Shown: positions 1 to 5,376 of the stretch, one piece after another
Position numbering within the stretch: the stretch's first letter is position 1
Layout: every line of letters begins with the position of its first letter
Origin: Bacilli bacterium
GTDB lineage: Bacteria > Bacillota_I > Bacilli_A > RF39 > UBA660
Direction: 5' to 3'
DNA length: 6,443 nucleotides
Assembly: GCA_017519965.1 (NCBI GenBank)
Contig: JAFWRK010000085.1
Coordinates: forward strand, 1-6,443
Notes under the pieces: generated by a model
What the model was told of the DNA's origin: nothing
Databases searched by the model: none
What the model saw: only the letters and a program-made list of their open reading frames with translations
Position numbers and translations under genes: made by a program

Positions 1-28
1 AAAGAATAAATTTTCCAATCACTCATTT

Positions 29-568
29 TTAGAAATCACATGAATATTTTCCTGCTTTTAGAGAATCTGTATTAAAATAATTTTTCCAACTTTCTAAATC
101 AAAAGTTCCATCTTCTTTAATATATGGTTCAAGAAATTTGTAAATAGAATTAAAATCATCTATATCTTTTATTTTTTTAACTTGGTATTCTTTTAATACA
201 TATGCTTCATAATTGTTTTTGGAATCACAAACAACTTTCATATCAACTATATCTTTATACTTTTCCAATAAATCTTTTTGTTTGTTATCTTTTAAGCCAT
301 TACAATATTCCTTATATCCATCTGTTTCACTTCCATAATTAGAAAAACCTGTAATCAGTGTATAAACTTCGGCTTCATTTTTATCATTTAATTCTATTAA
401 ATATTTTGTTAGATATCTTTTTCCCTCAGCAGTATCATCCTTACTATACCTACATTCATAAGTTTTATTTTTAGATTTTGTTTCCTTAGTTTCATCACTT
501 TTACCACATCCTGTAATTGTAAATACCATTACTATTGCTAATAAACTTAAAAATATTTTCTTATTCAT
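29..568 (-). CDS. Small lipoprotein with four extra cysteines
   Basis: Function is unknown. The protein (179 aa) is a predicted membrane-anchored lipoprotein: a lysine-rich start, a hydrophobic stretch, then lipobox I-T-G-C with the lipidated Cys at residue 21 and a charged linker. The mature part has four more cysteines at about 39, 89, 114 and 177, enough for two disulfides in an extracytoplasmic domain. Their layout closely parallels that of the lipoprotein at 1646-2149, where Cys 2 and Cys 3 are also 50 residues apart. I chose the ATG at 568 because GGAGG (577-581) sits 8 nt upstream and Cys then falls at 21, as in all its neighbours. An in-frame GTG at 583 overlaps that ribosome binding site and is rejected. 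The gene starts 15 nt after the stop of 584-1036 and is the last visible gene of the 2149-to-29 unit. The stop is TAA. Confidence 0.85.
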   Translation of the reverse strand: MNKKIFLSLLAIVMVFTITGCGKSDETKETKSKNKTYECRYSKDDTAEGKRYLTKYLIELNDKNEAEVYTLITGFSNYGSETDGYKEYCNGLKDNKQKDLLEKYKDIVDMKVVCDSKNNYEAYVLKEYQVKKIKDIDDFNSIYKFLEPYIKEDGTFDLESWKNYFNTDSLKAGKYSCDF

Positions 569-576
569 TTTAAAAA

Positions 577-581
577 CCTCC
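577..581 (-). promoter_or_regulatory. Ribosome binding site that fixes the start at 568
   Basis: The minus strand reads GGAGG followed by 8 nt and then ATG. This places the start at 568. The longer reading from GTG at 583 would use a start codon lying inside the Shine-Dalgarno sequence itself. Confidence 0.8.
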
Positions 582-583
582 AC

Positions 584-1036
584 TTATTCAAAAGATACAT
601 CTTTCATAAATTCATTAAATTCATCGGCATATTTATCAACAGCATTTAGTTCTATTCTATACAAACCGTTATTATATATATAATCATATGTATCATATAC
701 TCCCATATCTGTAGCATGATATTTCTTCCATGTAATACCATTTATAGTTACTTCTTCATATTCACTATCTACATTTGCTAATGAAGTATTTTTATAATAA
801 TATAATCCTATACTTTTATTATCATCTTCATGGAATCTAAAAACTAAAACTTTATTTCCATCCATATCAATAGGTTCTTTTTTAGAATAATTCTTTGGTT
901 CATTATATCTCATATCTACAAATTCTAATTTATGTAAATTATCACTAGATGATCCTTTACTATCACTTTTACCACATCCTGTAATAACAAATAATGCTAA
1001 TACAATTAATAAACTTAATATTATTTTTTTCTTCAC
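584..1036 (-). CDS. Small lipoprotein, INGxxW family, GTG start
   Basis: Function is unknown. This is the shortest member of the array (150 aa). The signal peptide ends in V-I-T-G-C with Cys at 21, followed by a Ser/Asp-rich linker. The mature domain carries I-N-G-I-T-W at about 98-103, then a Tyr-rich strand region and an F-x-x-F-x-x-x-V-x-F-like C-terminus. The same order is seen in the genes at 2314, 2873 and 3422, so they are paralogues. The start is GTG at 1036, preceded by GGAG. The leader-to-start sequence (GATAAAGTGAAGAAAAAAA) matches that of the two promoter-proximal genes at 1646 and 3422. The gene lies 42 nt downstream of 1079-1636, the widest gap inside its unit, and that gap holds a decayed copy of the intergenic repeat. 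It was probably once the head of its own transcription unit. Confidence 0.85.
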   Translation of the reverse strand: MKKKIILSLLIVLALFVITGCGKSDSKGSSSDNLHKLEFVDMRYNEPKNYSKKEPIDMDGNKVLVFRFHEDDNKSIGLYYYKNTSLANVDSEYEEVTINGITWKKYHATDMGVYDTYDYIYNNGLYRIELNAVDKYADEFNEFMKDVSFE

Positions 1037-1059
1037 TTTATCACTCCATCAACTTTTTC

Positions 1060-1074
1060 AAACATTCTGAACAT
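1060..1074. repeat. Decayed remnant of the intergenic palindrome block
   Basis: The plus strand here reads AAACATTCTGAACAT. It matches GAACATTCCGAACAT, found at the right edge of the palindrome block near 4095-4109, at 13 of 15 positions. It sits upstream of a GTG-start lipoprotein, as the intact copies do, but the promoter and left arm are missing. A chance match in AT-rich DNA remains possible; the position is what makes it credible. Confidence 0.45.
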
Positions 1075-1078
1075 TTTA

Positions 1079-1636
1079 TTACCCTTGAATCATTATTCTA
1101 AATTTTTTCATTAAACCATTGCTATCTTTATTTTCTTCATAATCAACTAAATACTTATAACCTCTAATTCTAACATAATCCCCATTTTTAGTTACATTAT
1201 TAATTTCAAGTAATTCTTCATCTGTAAAATTCATATCATTAACTATAATATCTCTAACAACCTTATAAGTATTATCATCATATATCATCGTACTAAAACT
1301 ATAGAACTCAAATTCATTGCTGTCTTTATTAAGAGAATAATAATTAAATAATTTATCATTTCCATTATTGAAATAATAAGTTACAATTAGTTGGTTAGTT
1401 GACTCTTCAAAATTTATTTTATTGACTTTTAATTTTTTATCTATAAATTTTGATTCTAATTCTAATGCTTTGTTTTTAATTGTTGGGTATTTTTCGATAT
1501 CATTATCTTTTCCTTGAATAAAATTAGATTGAAATCCATTTGATGGTTTTTGATTTGATTTTGTTTCATTACCACATCCTGTAATAGTAAATAAAGCTAC
1601 TATTACTAATAAGCTTAAAATAATTCTCTTTTTCAT
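1079..1636 (-). CDS. Small lipoprotein of a third, unrecognised type
   Basis: Function is unknown. The protein is 185 aa. The signal peptide (Cys at 21, lipobox I-T-G-C) is almost the same as its neighbours', but the mature part has neither the INGxxW motif nor any cysteine beyond the lipidated one. After an Asn/Ser-rich linker it is a mix of charged residues and short aromatic beta-like segments (for example V-T-Y-Y-F and Y-V-R-I-R-G-Y), suggesting a beta-rich extracytoplasmic domain. The start is ATG at 1636 behind AGGAG. The upstream gene's TAG stop (1646-1648) lies inside that ribosome binding site (TAGGAG), so translation is probably coupled. The stop is TAA. I see no family I can name. 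Confidence 0.85.
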   Translation of the reverse strand: MKKRIILSLLVIVALFTITGCGNETKSNQKPSNGFQSNFIQGKDNDIEKYPTIKNKALELESKFIDKKLKVNKINFEESTNQLIVTYYFNNGNDKLFNYYSLNKDSNEFEFYSFSTMIYDDNTYKVVRDIIVNDMNFTDEELLEINNVTKNGDYVRIRGYKYLVDYEENKDSNGLMKKFRIMIQG

Positions 1637-1645
1637 TTTATTCTC

Positions 1646-2149
1646 CTATTCACATACATATCCGTTTTTATTTACGATACTTAAATAATTATCCAAATCT
1701 AATATAAAATCATCAGATATATTATCTCTTATATATTTTGTAGGGAATGCTTCTTTTGATTTCATTTTTGAAATATTATATTTTGATGTTATAGTTAAAA
1801 TTCTCGTATCACGATTACAATCACCTACTTGAGTATAATAATTAAAGTTCTCTTTTGAGGCATCCTCACATATTTCATAATTCATATTAAAATCACTATC
1901 ACTATCAAAATCATAAAGTGTTTCAATACGTTCATAATTGATCACTTTATTGTTTTTATCAAGATATATTATATTTTTAACACGCTTTTTAGAATGAAAT
2001 AAATACTCTTCAGCTACACATGATGATTTATTTACAACTTCATCATTTTTAGCAGCATTAGATGATTCTTTATTATCACTTTTACCACATCCAGTAATAG
2101 TAAATAATGCTACTATTACGATTAAACTTAATAATATTTTTTTCTTCAC
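1646..2149 (-). CDS. Small lipoprotein with four extra cysteines, unit head, GTG start
   Basis: Function is unknown. The protein is 167 aa from GTG at 2149. This start is preferred over an in-frame ATG at 2191 because AAGGAG (2157-2162) lies 7 nt upstream, because the promoter -10 (2180-2185) would fall inside the longer reading, and because Cys then sits at 21 as in all the paralogues. The mature part carries four cysteines at about 44, 94, 111 and 166, paralleling the gene at 29-568 and consistent with two disulfides outside the membrane. The linker is rich in Asn, Ser, Lys and Glu. This is the first gene of the downstream unit (2149 to 29), directly behind an extended -10 promoter. The TAG stop overlaps the ribosome binding site of the next gene. 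Confidence 0.85.
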   Translation of the reverse strand: MKKKILLSLIVIVALFTITGCGKSDNKESSNAAKNDEVVNKSSCVAEEYLFHSKKRVKNIIYLDKNNKVINYERIETLYDFDSDSDFNMNYEICEDASKENFNYYTQVGDCNRDTRILTITSKYNISKMKSKEAFPTKYIRDNISDDFILDLDNYLSIVNKNGYVCE

Positions 2150-2156
2150 TTTATCT

Positions 2157-2162
2157 CTCCTT
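2157..2162 (-). promoter_or_regulatory. Ribosome binding site that fixes the start at 2149
   Basis: The minus strand reads AAGGAG, then 7 nt (AGATAAA), then GTG. It supports the GTG start over the ATG 42 nt further upstream, which lies upstream of the predicted promoter -10. Confidence 0.8.
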
Positions 2163-2179
2163 TTAACTTTGTCAAAAAT

Positions 2180-2190
2180 ATTATACCACA
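2180..2190 (-). promoter_or_regulatory. Extended -10 promoter of the downstream lipoprotein unit
   Basis: The minus strand reads TGTGGTATAAT: a perfect TATAAT preceded by TGTGG, matching the Gram-positive TRTGn extension. No good TTGACA lies 17 nt upstream; the equivalent place reads roughly CGAAAA within a conserved A-rich stretch (2199-2210). The 5' leader would be about 25 nt. The same 11 bases occur before the gene at 3422-4000. Confidence 0.8.
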
Positions 2191-2219
2191 CTTCTAGCCT
2201 TATTTTTCGGATAAAATGA

Positions 2220-2249
2220 AAAAGATAGAAAATTCAATTTCTACCTTTT
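2220..2249 (-). terminator. AT-rich hairpin with U-rich tail, possible second terminator
   Basis: On the minus strand a 12-bp stem (AAAAGGTAGAAA with TTTCTATCTTTT, one G-U pair) closes a 6-nt loop and runs into TCATTTTA. It lies after the strong terminator of the upstream unit and before the promoter at 2180-2190. It may be a backup terminator insulating that promoter. It is absent from the matching region at 4001-4107. Confidence 0.45.
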
Positions 2250-2275
2250 GAATGTTCTTGATTGCAAGAACATTC
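2250..2275. repeat. Perfect 11-bp inverted repeat, copy A
   Basis: Arms GAATGTTCTTG and CAAGAACATTC flank the 4-nt loop ATTG. Neither strand has a T-run directly after the stem, so it is not an ordinary intrinsic terminator. It is centred about 80 bp upstream of the -10 at 2180. It could be an operator, a DNA or RNA hairpin, or a REP-like element. Confidence 0.8.
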
Positions 2276-2283
2276 CGAACGCT

Positions 2284-2307
2284 TAAAAAACTAGGATTTC
2301 TCCTAGT
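2284..2307 (-). terminator. Intrinsic terminator of the upstream lipoprotein unit
   Basis: The minus strand reads ACTAGGA, loop GAAA, TCCTAGT, then TTTTTAA. It is a 7-bp perfect stem with a stable GNRA-type loop and a six-T run counting the last stem base. It lies 6 nt after the stop of 2314-2850, so it ends the 4000-to-2314 unit. Confidence 0.85.
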
Positions 2308-2313
2308 ATTGTA

Positions 2314-2850
2314 CTATTTTATAGTTACAGTATTTATAAAAATATTTGATAATTCTTCTATATCAACATTTGCTTCTGTAAACGCTGTAGTTGATACTGC
2401 ATATACAGTTGAGTTCTTTTCTGTTGCATATACAATTGCTGAAGTATCCTTATTGTCTACTTTATTGCTAAGTTTTACTTTTTCCCAAGTGATTCCATTT
2501 ATCTTTATTTTTTCACCACTATGTTCACCTAAGAATTCTTTTAATGTTACTTCACTACTAAATGATAAACTAATTCTAAATGTAAATCTACCATCATATA
2601 TATCTTGGTTTTTATACTCTAAATAAACAGCTTGTTTGCTTTCGTCTGGTTCTAAACCTTTAATATTTTTGTATTTAAAATCATGAAACTCTGAATCTTG
2701 ATCAAACACAAGTGATATATTATTTATTTTAAATGTATCTGATACTTTTTTTGATGATGAATTTGAGGAGTTGGAATCACCACTTCCACATCCTGTAATT
2801 GTAAATAATGTTATTAAAATAAATAATCCTAATATAAATTTCTTTTTCAT
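2314..2850 (-). CDS. Small lipoprotein, INGxxW family
   Basis: Function is unknown. The protein is 178 aa. The signal peptide has Cys at 21 (lipobox I-T-G-C) and is followed by a Ser/Asn/Gly-rich linker. The mature domain begins with a hydrophobic-strand segment (I-N-N-I-S-L-V-F), carries I-N-G-I-T-W at about 117-122, and ends with an I-F-I-N-T-V-T-I-like strand after an acidic helix. The whole pattern aligns with the genes at 584, 2873 and 3422. The order of strands around N-G-x-x-W recalls PsbP/Mog1-like folds, but that is only an impression. The start is ATG at 2850 with AAGGAG upstream. It is the last gene of its unit: the stop is TAG, and the intrinsic terminator follows at once. A plus-strand reading frame over its 3' half is antisense noise. 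Confidence 0.85.
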   Translation of the reverse strand: MKKKFILGLFILITLFTITGCGSGDSNSSNSSSKKVSDTFKINNISLVFDQDSEFHDFKYKNIKGLEPDESKQAVYLEYKNQDIYDGRFTFRISLSFSSEVTLKEFLGEHSGEKIKINGITWEKVKLSNKVDNKDTSAIVYATEKNSTVYAVSTTAFTEANVDIEELSNIFINTVTIK

Positions 2851-2872
2851 ACTTTTACTCCTTTTGGTTATT

Positions 2873-3403
2873 TTAATTTATTTTAAAATATAAACTTGAT
2901 TCAAATGTAGTTACTAGTTCATTAAATGTCCCTGATGTTGTATATACTGGAGATAACATAACAGAATATACTTTATTTCCATCTTTAATATAATATACTG
3001 TTGTATTATCCATAGTTTTTCCTTTTGTCCATACATTACCATTAATAACAGTTTCTTTTAAATCACCAATAGTTGGATAAAATAAATGTTTATCTGATGT
3101 TATAAAAGCATTTAAATCTTCAACATTATTATCAACATAAAGTTCAACAATAAGGGCATTACTAGTATCACGATATGTATAACGATCTGTTCCGTCTAAT
3201 TCGTATCCACTTGGCAAATTAAAAGTTAAATCGTCAATAAAATATTGCCCTTCTTGATAACCTTGTTGTTTTTTAATAGACTCTCTTTCTACTTGTTTCT
3301 TATTACCTGTTTCATTTGAATTTTCTTTATTATTGCTTCCACATCCAGTAATGGTAAATAATGCTATAAATATAAATAAACTCAATAATATTTTTTTCTT
3401 CAT
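2873..3403 (-). CDS. Small lipoprotein, INGxxW family
   Basis: Function is unknown. The protein is 176 aa. Signal peptide with Cys at 21, then a polar linker rich in Asn, Lys, Glu and Gln. The mature domain has L-P-S-G-Y at about 63-67, I-N-G-N-V-W at about 120-125, then V-Y-Y-I-K-D-G-N-K-V-Y-S-V, a pattern common in small Gram-positive lipoprotein domains where a beta-hairpin follows the Trp. It is a paralogue of the genes at 584, 2314 and 3422. The start is ATG at 3403 with GGAGG. Its first codons (ATGAAGAAAAAAATATT) match the GTG-start unit heads except for the start base. It is the middle gene of the 4000-to-2314 unit, 18 nt after one gene and 22 nt before the next. The stop is TAA. Confidence 0.85.
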   Translation of the reverse strand: MKKKILLSLFIFIALFTITGCGSNNKENSNETGNKKQVERESIKKQQGYQEGQYFIDDLTFNLPSGYELDGTDRYTYRDTSNALIVELYVDNNVEDLNAFITSDKHLFYPTIGDLKETVINGNVWTKGKTMDNTTVYYIKDGNKVYSVMLSPVYTTSGTFNELVTTFESSLYFKIN

Positions 3404-3421
3404 TTTAATAACCTCCGTTTA

Positions 3422-4000
3422 TTATTCAAAAACAATATTTTTTATAAAATCATTTTCAAACTCTTCCATATTATCTACTTTATTAAATTGAATAATGTAA
3501 GTAGTGTAATACTTTCCATCATATGTTTCATAATAGTATGAATGATTTTTATAGGAATTATTATTGTCATAGTAATTATCAAGTGTTATATATTCCCAAG
3601 TAAGATCATTAATCTTTTTCTGTTCTCTAGAAATATTCTTTAATGAACTATTATTATTTAGTTTATTAATAGCATATTCTATATTAGATTCACTCTGCAT
3701 AATATTAGCAGTAATACTTATACTAAAAACTAAATTAGAGGCATCATATTTATCTTTTTTTTCATCATAATAAAGATTATATACTGTTGTACTTGCTCCA
3801 GCTCTTCTATCAAAAGAATTTGATACTTTATATTTCATTTTAGATATAGAATCTTCTTTATCTAATTCAAATGATATCCCATTAATATTATATTCTTTTG
3901 AACTTTTCACATTGGAATTATTATTACTATTTTTTCCACATCCTGTGATTGTAAACAATGCTACTATTACCAATAAACCTAATAATATTTTTTTCTTCAC
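3422..4000 (-). CDS. Small lipoprotein, INGxxW family, unit head, GTG start
   Basis: Function is unknown. The protein is 192 aa. The signal peptide ends L-F-T-I-T-G-C with Cys at 21; the linker is rich in Asn and Ser. The mature domain opens with I-N-G-I-S-F-E-L, much like the gene at 2314. It has an Asp variant of the family motif (I-N-D-L-T-W, about 130-135), then a Tyr-rich stretch and a C-terminal F-I-K-N-I-V-F-E. The start is GTG at 4000 behind GGAGG; no competing start lies nearby. It is the first gene of the 4000-to-2314 unit, directly behind the extended -10 promoter at 4030-4040. The middle of the domain (about 60-130) is longer than in its paralogues. The stop is TAA. Confidence 0.85.
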   Translation of the reverse strand: MKKKILLGLLVIVALFTITGCGKNSNNNSNVKSSKEYNINGISFELDKEDSISKMKYKVSNSFDRRAGASTTVYNLYYDEKKDKYDASNLVFSISITANIMQSESNIEYAINKLNNNSSLKNISREQKKINDLTWEYITLDNYYDNNNSYKNHSYYYETYDGKYYTTYIIQFNKVDNMEEFENDFIKNIVFE

Positions 4001-4029
4001 TTTATCATTCCTCCATTTTTCTCAAAAAT

Positions 4030-4040
4030 ATTATACCACA
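4030..4040 (-). promoter_or_regulatory. Extended -10 promoter of the upstream lipoprotein unit
   Basis: The minus strand reads TGTGGTATAAT, identical to the promoter at 2180-2190, with the same CCGAAAAATAAG segment upstream and no recognisable TTGACA. The leader to GTG at 4000 is about 25 nt and holds GGAGG. Confidence 0.8.
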
Positions 4041-4076
4041 TTTTTAGTCTTATTTTTCGGATAGAATGAAATATTT

Positions 4077-4102
4077 GAATGTTCTTGATTGCAAGAACAT
4101 TC
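4077..4102. repeat. Perfect 11-bp inverted repeat, copy B
   Basis: It has the same arms and ATTG loop as the copy at 2250-2275. It is centred about 57 bp upstream of its -10. No T-run follows on either strand. It could also help end transcription of the gene at 4136-5194, which has no clear terminator of its own. Confidence 0.8.
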
Positions 4103-4135
4103 CGAACATCGTAATATCTTAATCTTGCGATTACT

Positions 4136-5194
4136 TTATTTTAATAATTCATTAAACATTTTACTAATAAACTTATTATATTCTTCTTTATGCATACTAT
4201 AAAAATCTATTATTTTATTTGCTACTTCATGAGCCATTTTATAATCATTTTCTGTAATCATTCCAGCATCTAAAACTTCTTTTAAATCATCATCATCCAT
4301 TACTGATGGTTCGTGCCCATTAGGGATACACACATCTAATTTCATATCTATAAAGAAAGGATTTTCTTCATTATTAAAATTATTTAATTTCGAAATATCA
4401 AAATAACTTTCAATCAAATTGTTATTATCATCATACATAACAGTTAACCACCAATTCTTATTTTTAGGCGCAAAAATTAAATTTTTATAATTATTATCTG
4501 CAATAATAACTTTTCCTATTGGTGAGTCAACTTCTAACGGTGAACTAACATTATTCATTTTTAACAAGCATATTTTGCCGTCAAAATATTCATTCTTATA
4601 ATTTATTACATTCACAGTTTTATCAATTATTCTTGACCAATCATCTCTTTTTAAATCTCTAATGCCAAAATGCAACTCTTTTTCGTTATTTAACTTAATT
4701 CTAGTGAAATATTCTTCTTCATTTTCACCAGTTAAATATGCACCACATTTAATTTGCACTTTTAAAGAAGCCGGATTATCTTTGTGAGATGATAAGTATA
4801 TTTCATCTTCTCTAATTAAATCTTTACATATTTTAATGGCTGCTTTCAAACCTGCTGTAGCGTAGCCCTTACCACGATACTTTTTTAAAATTGCATAGCC
4901 TATATGACCAGATCCGTTAATTAACGATTCTACTAAATAGTGTCTAATTTTAAATAAACCAACTATTTCATTATCATCCCACAAAAAGAAATAAGTATCA
5001 GGAACATGTCCTGGAACTAAGTCTATCCCTTCAGCATGATTTAATAATTCAGGTATTACTTTATTTTTAAACTCATTTTTTGTAACATTGTAATACTTAT
5101 TTACTAAACCATTTTCATTTTCTGGAATATTAATTATTGCATCATATTCTTTATCTATATCTTCATAATTAACTTTTTTTAAATATATACTCAT
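4136..5194 (-). CDS. GNAT acetyltransferase fused to a DUF402 domain
   Basis: The protein (352 aa) is predicted cytoplasmic, with no signal peptide. Residues about 1-170 form a GNAT domain of the COG3981 type: V-P-D-T-Y-F-F then G-H-I-G-Y, the acetyl-CoA-binding R-G-K-G-Y-A at about 107-112, and D-N-P-A-S-L-K at about 139-145. Residues about 178-330 match DUF402: a W-W-L-T-V barrel segment, S-Y-F-D-I (about 263-267), I-D-M-K-L-D-V (282-288), the acidic D-D-D-D at 300-303, and a closing helix. Known DUF402 proteins (FomD, staphylococcal Ntdp) are metal-dependent hydrolases of nucleotides or CMP-phosphonates. The metal-binding aspartates look retained, though the usual Asn of the Y-x-N motif reads Asp. 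ATG at 5194 is chosen over GTG at 5203, which lies too close to AAGG. Substrates are unknown. The gene has its own promoter. Confidence 0.85.
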   Translation of the reverse strand: MSIYLKKVNYEDIDKEYDAIINIPENENGLVNKYYNVTKNEFKNKVIPELLNHAEGIDLVPGHVPDTYFFLWDDNEIVGLFKIRHYLVESLINGSGHIGYAILKKYRGKGYATAGLKAAIKICKDLIREDEIYLSSHKDNPASLKVQIKCGAYLTGENEEEYFTRIKLNNEKELHFGIRDLKRDDWSRIIDKTVNVINYKNEYFDGKICLLKMNNVSSPLEVDSPIGKVIIADNNYKNLIFAPKNKNWWLTVMYDDNNNLIESYFDISKLNNFNNEENPFFIDMKLDVCIPNGHEPSVMDDDDLKEVLDAGMITENDYKMAHEVANKIIDFYSMHKEEYNKFISKMFNELLK

Positions 5195-5205
5195 TATTAT
5201 CACAA

Positions 5206-5209
5206 CCTT
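5206..5209 (-). promoter_or_regulatory. Ribosome binding site favouring the start at 5194
   Basis: The minus strand reads AAGGTTGTGAT, a near match to the full anti-16S complement AAGGAGGTGAT, placed properly for ATG at 5194. The GTG at 5203 is itself part of this site, only 2 nt after AAGG. Confidence 0.6.
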
Positions 5210-5217
5210 ACATATTC

Positions 5218-5228
5218 ATTATATCACA
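5218..5228 (-). promoter_or_regulatory. Extended -10 promoter of the GNAT-DUF402 gene
   Basis: The minus strand reads TGTGATATAAT, with a perfect TATAAT and TRTGn extension. It differs by one base from the two lipoprotein promoters. No good -35 is visible. The leader to 5194 would be short, under about 20 nt. Confidence 0.75.
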
Positions 5229-5376
5229 TATTCTTAAATTTTAATTACATCACAATACTACTCATCTCTGATTATCAACCATATTTTTTAATTCATAAAA
5301 AACATCCAAAATGTGTTTGAAAATAAGTGTTAGAGTGCTACAAGTCAGTACCTTAATTCCTCTCAAAAATAAGCAT

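Larger units (their letters stand above)
2150..2280. repeat. Intergenic regulatory repeat, copy A
   Basis: This stretch aligns with 4001-4107. Shared parts are the leader, the extended -10 promoter, a CCGAAAAATAAG segment upstream of it, and a 34-bp block (2247-2280) identical to 4074-4107. Copy A differs mainly by an extra segment of net 23 bp between promoter and palindrome, which contains a hairpin (2220-2249). Both copies precede GTG-start lipoprotein genes, so this is a duplicated promoter region and not coding repeat. Confidence 0.8.
4001..4107. repeat. Intergenic regulatory repeat, copy B
   Basis: This is the partner of 2150-2280. The 34 bases at 4074-4107 are identical to 2247-2280, and the promoter segment differs at only a few positions, mostly C/T. 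It lacks the extra hairpin of copy A. It lies between the lipoprotein array and the GNAT-DUF402 gene. Confidence 0.8.

Noticed and set aside
1..26. Possible start of another gene (ATG at 26, reading M-S-D-W-K-I-Y-S) running off the window
   Set aside because: Only eight codons are visible and there is no GGAGG-like site just upstream, so it cannot be supported without more sequence.
2150..2191. Longer N-terminus (ATG at 2191) for the lipoprotein at 1646-2149
   Set aside because: It would contain the -10 promoter element and put charged residues before the signal peptide. GTG at 2149 has a strong ribosome binding site and restores Cys21.
2265..2280. GAAC motifs beside the palindrome suggested a LexA/SOS box
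   Set aside because: The Bacillus box needs GAAC and GTTC facing each other with 4 bases between. Here the close pair is GAAC-N5-GAAC in direct orientation, and the inverted pair is 10 bases apart.
2252..2626. Plus-strand open frame of 124 codons
   Set aside because: It lies antisense to the well-supported lipoprotein at 2314-2850 and runs through its terminator and the palindrome. It has no ribosome binding site, and its hydrophobicity comes from T-rich antisense codons.
4111..4134. Small hairpin after the GNAT-DUF402 gene (TAATC/GATTA with a GCAA loop on the minus strand)
   Set aside because: The stem is only 5 bp and no T-run follows, so it is not called as a terminator.
5326..5361. Sequence GTGTTAGAGTGCTAC on the plus strand resembles the start of some type II CRISPR repeats
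   Set aside because: It is a single copy with no spacers, no second repeat and no cas gene in the window.
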